Origin: Deltaproteobacteria bacterium | GTDB lineage: Bacteria > Desulfobacterota > Deferrisomatia > Deferrisomatales > BM512 | Direction of reading: 5' to 3' | Length of the DNA: 43,416 nucleotides | Assembly (NCBI GenBank): GCA_030591565.1 | Contig: JAUVAU010000015.1 | Span: forward strand, 1-43,416 | In this document: piece after piece, positions 39,355 through 43,416 of the stretch | How the letters are laid out: the number at the start of each line of letters is the position of its first letter | Position numbering within the stretch: position 1 is the stretch's first letter | Notes under the pieces: model-generated | Databases searched by the model: none | Told to the model about the DNA's origin: nothing | The model's input: only the letters and a program-made list of their open reading frames with translations | Translations under genes and position numbers: made by a program

Positions 39355-40110
39355 ATGCCAACCTCTCAACCCACCCAAACCGCAGAAGTCGCCAGACTCC
39401 TCGCCAAATGCCAGAGGGTAGTGGCGCTCACCGGCGCGGGCATCAGCGTCGAGAGCGGCATCCCCGACTTTCGTAGCAAGGGCGGGCTATGGACCAGGTT
39501 CCCACCCGACCAGTACGCCACGATTCAGGCGTTTATGGACGACCCTGAAAAGGTCTGGCAGATGCTCGCCGAGATGGAGAAGGTGCTGGACCGGGCAAAG
39601 CCCAACCCCGGCCATCTGGCGCTCTCGCGGCTGGAAAAGCTGGGCGTGGTGGAGGGGATAATCACCCAGAATATTGACGGCTTGCACCAGGAGGCAGGCA
39701 GCAAGACGGTGGTGGAGTTCCACGGCTCGCACAGGACGCTGGGTTGCCAGTGGTGCGGCAAGGGTTACGGGAGCGATGAGTTCGACGGGACCGAGACGCC
39801 ACCCCTTTGCAGCTGCGGCAAGGTGCTCAAGCCCGACGTCGTCTTCTTCGGCGAAGCCATTCCAACCCGCGCGATGAACGACGCGAACAGCCTCGCCTCC
39901 GGGTGCAGGGTCATGCTGGTGGTGGGCACCTCAGCCGAAGTGGTCCCGGCGAGCCAGATGCCGATGCTCGCAAAGCGCAACGGCGCAACCGTCGTGGAGG
40001 TCAACGTGGAGCGCACTCTGCTCACCGACTCGGTAACCGACCACTTCCTCCAGGGCAAGGCCGGCGTCGTATTGACTGACCTGGCCAACGAGATCGCAAA
40101 GCTACTTTAA
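39355..40110 (+). CDS. NAD-dependent protein deacylase (sirtuin)
   Basis: A 251-aa Sir2-family enzyme. It has the NAD-binding segments ALTGAGISVESGIPDFRSKG and TQNIDGLHQEAG and the catalytic His in VEFHGSHRTLGC. The zinc site is CQWC then LCSCG, followed by KPDVVFFGE and VVGTSAEVVPA. It removes acyl groups from lysines in the cytosol. An ATG at 39349 overlapping the previous stop as ATGA is also possible. The ATG at 39355 is better spaced from AAAGGG. The neighbouring flavoprotein gene is in the same direction and coupled. Confidence 0.94.
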   Translation: MPTSQPTQTAEVARLLAKCQRVVALTGAGISVESGIPDFRSKGGLWTRFPPDQYATIQAFMDDPEKVWQMLAEMEKVLDRAKPNPGHLALSRLEKLGVVEGIITQNIDGLHQEAGSKTVVEFHGSHRTLGCQWCGKGYGSDEFDGTETPPLCSCGKVLKPDVVFFGEAIPTRAMNDANSLASGCRVMLVVGTSAEVVPASQMPMLAKRNGATVVEVNVERTLLTDSVTDHFLQGKAGVVLTDLANEIAKLL

Positions 40111-40130
40111 TAAACGGAGCTATCAAACCG

Positions 40131-40592
40131 ATGTACGAAGACGTATGGGAGCTAACCAGAGACCCGGAAAAAGGCAAGCAGTTCACCCTGGACGGATGGG
40201 TGACGCTGGCCCCCTTCGAGCGCCTTTTGGGAATGGAGATTATCAAAGCAGGCGAAGGTCACGCAAAGCTGACCATGCCCTTCCAGATCAAGCACTGCCA
40301 GGGCGGAGGGATAATGCATGGCGGGGCGCTGGCCTCGCTGGCCGACACCGCCGTTGCGATGGCGATCAAGACGCTGCTGCCCCCCGACTCCCACTTCGTC
40401 ACCAAGGAGTGCACTGTGAGGTTCTACGCGGCTGTCACCAGTGGCGAAGTGAGAGCGGAAGCGAAAGTGGTCAATGGTAGGGGCGGGGGCGAAGGGGAGT
40501 GGTTTAGCACCGAGTGTGAGCTTTTCGACGATACCGGGAAATTGGTGGCGAGCTTCAAAGCCCCCTTCAAGGTGCTGCGCAGGGGAGGCTAA
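40131..40592 (+). CDS. hotdog-fold thioesterase (PaaI-like)
   Basis: A 153-aa acyl-CoA thioesterase-like protein. The PaaI signature is clear: LGMEIIKAGEGHAKLTMPF, then GGGIMHGGALASLADTAVAM, where the HGG loop and the Asp of ADTA form the active region. DSHFVTKECTVRFYAAVTSG follows. It probably hydrolyses an acyl- or aryl-CoA; the substrate is unknown. It is 20 bp after the sirtuin gene and probably cotranscribed. Its TAA overlaps the TAG of the convergent murB by two bases. Confidence 0.88.
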   Translation: MYEDVWELTRDPEKGKQFTLDGWVTLAPFERLLGMEIIKAGEGHAKLTMPFQIKHCQGGGIMHGGALASLADTAVAMAIKTLLPPDSHFVTKECTVRFYAAVTSGEVRAEAKVVNGRGGGEGEWFSTECELFDDTGKLVASFKAPFKVLRRGG

Positions 40593-41512
40593 AAGTCTTC
40601 AGGCAAGTACACAACTTCTCTTTCCAACTCGATACCGTGAACCGCTGCCACCTTCTCTTTGACTTCACTTATCAGCACCCGGACATCGCCGCCCGTCGCA
40701 GAGGTATCGACCTCAAACCAGTTCGCGTGTTTACGGGAAACCATCGCCCCGCCGACTTTGAAACCCTTCAAATTTGTCTGGTCGATCAGGGTCCCGGCGG
40801 GCAGTCCCTCCGGCGGGTTCTTGAAGACTGAGCCGCAGTTGCGTGGGTTGGAGGGCTGGCGCTTTTTTCTGATAGCTAGTTGAGCCTTCAACTCATCCAT
40901 CGCTACGGTACCCGGCAACTTCTCCCCCAGCCTGAAACAACCTCCCGTAACGATGCCGCCGACCGCTGAGTCGCGGTAACCAAACCCCAGCGTTGAAGGG
41001 TCTTGTCTCGCCATCTCCCCGGATAGATCAACGGTTTCGGCCCATTCAAGAACGGAGGAGATATCGCCCCCATGCGCCCCGGCGTTCATGGCGACCCCGC
41101 CACCCACCGTGCCGGGAATGCCTCCGAGGAAATTCAGATTGGTATACCCCAGCTTCGCGCATTGAAGCGCCAGGGCGGGCATCATAGCCGCTGCCCCGGC
41201 GGTCACGACCCCGGAGGGCTCATCGACCTCAATCGTCTTGAAGGAACCTGCCAGCCGCACCACCAGCGCCTCCACCACTCCATCGGCCACCACCACGTTG
41301 GAGCCATTGCCCAGGAGGATACACTTCAGGGAGCGGTCAGCTCCAAAATCCAAAGCCTCCAGCAAGCCCGGCAAGTCCATCGGTTCGCAAAAATAGCGCG
41401 CCGCGCCGCCAACCCCCAGGGTGGTCATCGGGGCCAGCTCCACCTCTTCGCGAATCGTCAATTTCGCCGGATAAACGCCTGTGGCGGTCAAGCCAAACTC
41501 CTTCTCTTGCAT
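40589..41512 (-). CDS. murB: UDP-N-acetylenolpyruvoylglucosamine reductase
   Basis: MurB reduces UDP-GlcNAc-enolpyruvate to UDP-MurNAc in peptidoglycan synthesis, using FAD and NADPH. The 307-aa protein has the FAD-binding start TTLGVGGAARYFCEP, GNGSNVVVADG, LGGIPGTVGGGVAMNAGAHG, the catalytic-serine segment NCGSVFKNPPEG and HANWF near the end. The length fits type II MurB. It stands alone on the minus strand, away from a mur cluster, and converges on the thioesterase gene. The upstream region before the tRNA (41513-41577) is short and should hold its promoter. Confidence 0.96.
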   Translation of the reverse strand: MQEKEFGLTATGVYPAKLTIREEVELAPMTTLGVGGAARYFCEPMDLPGLLEALDFGADRSLKCILLGNGSNVVVADGVVEALVVRLAGSFKTIEVDEPSGVVTAGAAAMMPALALQCAKLGYTNLNFLGGIPGTVGGGVAMNAGAHGGDISSVLEWAETVDLSGEMARQDPSTLGFGYRDSAVGGIVTGGCFRLGEKLPGTVAMDELKAQLAIRKKRQPSNPRNCGSVFKNPPEGLPAGTLIDQTNLKGFKVGGAMVSRKHANWFEVDTSATGGDVRVLISEVKEKVAAVHGIELEREVVYLPEDF

Positions 41513-41577
41513 TCAGATGACGGGTATGATCTACTTTGCACCGCTTTGGGGAGGGAAGCCACCCCAATCTACGCATC

Positions 41578-41654
41578 GGGCGAGTAGCTCAGTTGGATAG
41601 AGCGCAGGTCTCCGAAACCTGAGGCCGTGGGTTCGAATCCCACCTCGCCCACCA
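41578..41654 (+). tRNA. tRNA-Arg (anticodon CCG)
   Basis: A complete 77-nt cloverleaf including CCA. Acceptor GGGCGAG pairs with CTCGCCC. The D-arm is GCTC..GAGC, the anticodon stem CAGGT/ACCTG has loop CTCCGAA (anticodon CCG, reading CGG), and the T-arm is GTGGG TTCGAAT CCCAC. An integrase gene follows 163 bp downstream, so the 3' half of this tRNA is the likely attachment site of an integrated element. Confidence 0.97.
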
Positions 41655-41674
41655 TTTCAACATTCAATGCAGTC

Positions 41675-41723
41675 CAATAAAGGCCGGTAAAGCCAAGCAA
41701 TTCAAGGCTTTCGGCCTTTATTG
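41675..41723. terminator. long inverted repeat between tRNA-Arg and integrase
   Basis: A 12-bp perfect stem CAATAAAGGCCG / CGGCCTTTATTG encloses a second 4-bp stem (AGCC/GGCT). It could end transcription from the tRNA gene or serve as an integrase or excisionase binding feature. There is no strong T-run, so the terminator role is tentative. Confidence 0.6.
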
Positions 41724-41749
41724 CGTCTAGCACCGTCCGCTAAGGTCTA

Positions 41750-41816
41750 TTGACATCTGTGTATAACTGAGTATAGAAATGTGTATAACTTTGATTGCAA
41801 AAAGGAGTTATACACA
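41750..41816 (+). promoter_or_regulatory. integrase promoter with repeated operator-like TGTGTATAACT sites
   Basis: The -35 TTGACA (41750-41755) and -10 TATAGA (41772-41777) are separated by 16 bp. The 11-mer TGTGTATAACT occurs at 41758-41768, inside the spacer, and at 41780-41790, just past the -10. Its inverse AGTTATACACA at 41806-41816 overlaps the AAAGGAG ribosome site. Such placement would let a repressor, or the integrase itself, block both transcription and translation. Confidence 0.75.
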
Positions 41817-41817
41817 A

Positions 41818-43032
41818 ATGGCCCTCACAAACACGACGATCAAGAATGCCAAGCCCAAGGACAAGAGCTACAAAATACCCGACGAAAGAGGGTTAAGCCT
41901 AGAGGTTTCTCCAAAGGGCGGCAAGTGGTGGCGCTTCCGTTATCGCTTCGAGGGAAAGCAAAAACTCCTATCCCTTGGCACCTATCCCGACGTAAGCCTA
42001 AAAAGGGCCAGAGAGCGGCGCGACGAAGCGCGCAAGCTGGTTGCCAACGAGGTAGACCCCGGCGCACTACGGAAAGCCGAGAAAGCAGCAAAGGCCGAAG
42101 AGGGAGCGAACACCTTTGAGGTGATTGCGCGTGAATGGCACGCCAAGAGAGTTTCGACCTGGACGCCCAACTATGGCAAGCAGGTATTAAAACGCCTTGA
42201 AGCCGACATCTTCCCAGCGATAGGCCAAAAGCCCATTGCCTCACTAGAAGCCCCTGACCTCCTAACGGCACTAAGGCGGGTAGAAGCAAGGGGCGCGATA
42301 GACTCCGCCCACCGGATCAAACAATATTGCAGCCAAGTCTTCCTCTACGCCATAGCCACCGGCAGAGCCTCCAGAAACATAGCCGACGATCTGCGCCGCG
42401 CACTGGCACCAGTCAAAGCAACCCACCACGCCAGCATCACCGACCCCAAAGCCATAGGGGCGCTTCTAAGAGTCATAGAGGGCTATGACGGCCACTTGGT
42501 AACCCTCCTAGCCCTACGCCTAGCCGCCCTCACCTTCGTACGCCCTGGCGAGCTTCGCAAAGCTGAATGGTCGGAGATCGACTTACAGGCCAAAGAGTGG
42601 CGCATACCCGCCCAACGCATGAAGGCACGCCAACTGCACATTGTCCCGCTTTCCAAACAAGCCATAGCAACCCTTGGAGAGCTGCACCCCATAACAGGCC
42701 GTGGGCGCTTCCTCTTCCCCGGCGCTAGGTCCAACGGTAGGCCGATGAGTGAAAACACCGTCAATGCGGCTCTACGGCGTATGGGCTACACAAAAGAGGA
42801 AATGACCGGCCACGGTTTCCGCTCAATGGCCTCAACAATCCTCAACGAAAAGCAATGGAACTTTGACGTCATAGAACGCCAGCTCGCCCACGCCGAACGC
42901 AACACAGTTCGAGCTGCGTACAATTTTGCTGACCACTTGCCTGAGCGCAAGAAGATGATGCAATGGTGGGCCGATCATCTGGATGGGCTACGCCAAGGGG
43001 CGCAAGTCATACCGTTTAACGTGGCAAGATAG
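41818..43032 (+). CDS. tyrosine recombinase, P4-type integrase
   Basis: A 404-aa integrase. The N-terminal DUF4102-type arm-binding domain (about 1-90) contains TTIKNAKPKDKSYKIPDERG, and a core-binding SAM-like domain spans about 100-190. The catalytic domain (about 205-385) has the first Arg in RLAALTFVRPGELRKAEW, the box HGFRSMASTILNE and the tyrosine nucleophile in VRAAYNFADHLPERKKMM. It inserts and excises an element at the adjacent tRNA-Arg. The start is the ATG at 41818 behind AAAGGAG; a frame from 41779 begins upstream of that ribosome site. The island continues to the right, beyond the window. Confidence 0.95.
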   Translation: MALTNTTIKNAKPKDKSYKIPDERGLSLEVSPKGGKWWRFRYRFEGKQKLLSLGTYPDVSLKRARERRDEARKLVANEVDPGALRKAEKAAKAEEGANTFEVIAREWHAKRVSTWTPNYGKQVLKRLEADIFPAIGQKPIASLEAPDLLTALRRVEARGAIDSAHRIKQYCSQVFLYAIATGRASRNIADDLRRALAPVKATHHASITDPKAIGALLRVIEGYDGHLVTLLALRLAALTFVRPGELRKAEWSEIDLQAKEWRIPAQRMKARQLHIVPLSKQAIATLGELHPITGRGRFLFPGARSNGRPMSENTVNAALRRMGYTKEEMTGHGFRSMASTILNEKQWNFDVIERQLAHAERNTVRAAYNFADHLPERKKMMQWWADHLDGLRQGAQVIPFNVAR

Positions 43033-43043
43033 GGGGGTGTACC

Positions 43044-43416
43044 ATGGAAAACCTTGATAAATGGCACTTATGTGATGATCTATCTGTTGTTGATGCAGCT
43101 TCATTAATTGTTGGATTGGACCCTACAGAGGTTAAAGCACGGATCATGTTGAATTATAAAATCCATGACCATATCGGTGCGCAAAAATTCATTAATGATT
43201 CTCTTGAGGATACTGAGTTAGAGAACGAAGATATCGAAAAAAAATTCCAGAAGTATTTGCTCGAAATTCCAAAAGATTACGATGCAGCTTTAACGGCGCT
43301 GCAAAATGCAATCAAGCTTGAGAAATTAAGTGCAAATGTAGTTATAGAACGAGAAACTGTAATGGATCAAATGCTTGAAATGTACGTAGAAATTGATGGC
43401 GCTGAACCGGATTGGA
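43044..43416 (+). CDS. island protein next to integrase, unknown (3' end outside window)
   Basis: An open frame from the ATG at 43044, behind GGGGGGTG, to the window end (124 codons and still open). It begins MENLDKWHLCDDLSVVDAAS, followed by LIVGLDPTEVKARIML. It is acidic and helical, with no signal peptide. Base composition is clearly more AT-rich than the integrase and the chromosomal genes, which fits foreign island cargo. Proteins with a similar WxLxDxLSVxxAALLI-like start are often found beside tRNA-linked integrases, but no function is known to me. Confidence 0.75.
   Translation, partial: MENLDKWHLCDDLSVVDAASLIVGLDPTEVKARIMLNYKIHDHIGAQKFINDSLEDTELENEDIEKKFQKYLLEIPKDYDAALTALQNAIKLEKLSANVVIERETVMDQMLEMYVEIDGAEPDW

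Overview
This window looks chromosomal, from a Gram-negative bacterium with GC-rich genes. The best fit is a deltaproteobacterial (Desulfobacterota-like) lineage. The reasons are the yceD-rpmF-plsX-fabH cluster, the pgpH-ybeY-corC-lnt-prfB gene set, a secreted 11-12 haem cytochrome with TlpA-type thioredoxins, and a chemosensory operon. The assignment rests on gene content only, and no genus is claimed.

Layout. 1-3243 (minus): yceD-rpmF-plsX-fabH, for phospholipid and fatty-acid initiation with ribosomal protein L32. 3496-5760 (plus): a secreted helical-repeat protein with a very long Ala/Lys/Glu-rich tandem-repeat segment. 5846-20754 (minus): one long, tightly packed gene series pgpH-ybeY-corC-cheR-cheW-mcp-cheA-cheB-lnt-prfB. 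The chemosensory block sits between corC and lnt and resembles the Wsp surface-sensing/c-di-GMP systems: CheR with TPRs, a CheA-receiver hybrid, and a CheB fused to a second receiver and a GGDEF domain. Its receptor carries a possible periplasmic haem-c motif (CX4CH). prfB uses the classical +1 programmed frameshift. 21894-27560 (minus): HAMP protein-multihaem cytochrome-two TlpA thioredoxins-dusB-Fis-like regulator-VasI-like protein, divergent from a LuxR-type response regulator (27838). An array of five 19-bp repeats lies between the two units. 28617-33353: a mosaic of small or unusual genes (ion channel with zinc ribbon, secreted and zinc-ribbon proteins, CopD/b5/c fusion) separated by palindromic repeats. 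33353-41512: amidase, beta-helix protein, RtcB-archease, flavoprotein, sirtuin, thioesterase and MurB. 41578-41654 is tRNA-Arg(CCG), followed by a tyrosine integrase and the start of an integrated island that runs off the right edge.

Two repeat families are the most unusual non-coding content. The first is a ~230-bp element in three copies (1-244, 6962-7193, 14602-14833). Two copies sit between co-directional operon genes, and the third follows fabH at the window edge. All are in the same orientation relative to transcription and begin at or just after a stop codon, with TAGGAGG. The second is a 107-bp imperfect-palindrome family in at least seven full copies of two sequence subfamilies. A third, highly diverged subfamily is also present. 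All share the same length, a central hairpin and terminal inverted repeats. Where they abut a gene they lie just 3' of its stop codon in a fixed orientation. I see no transposase, CRISPR array or rRNA in the window.
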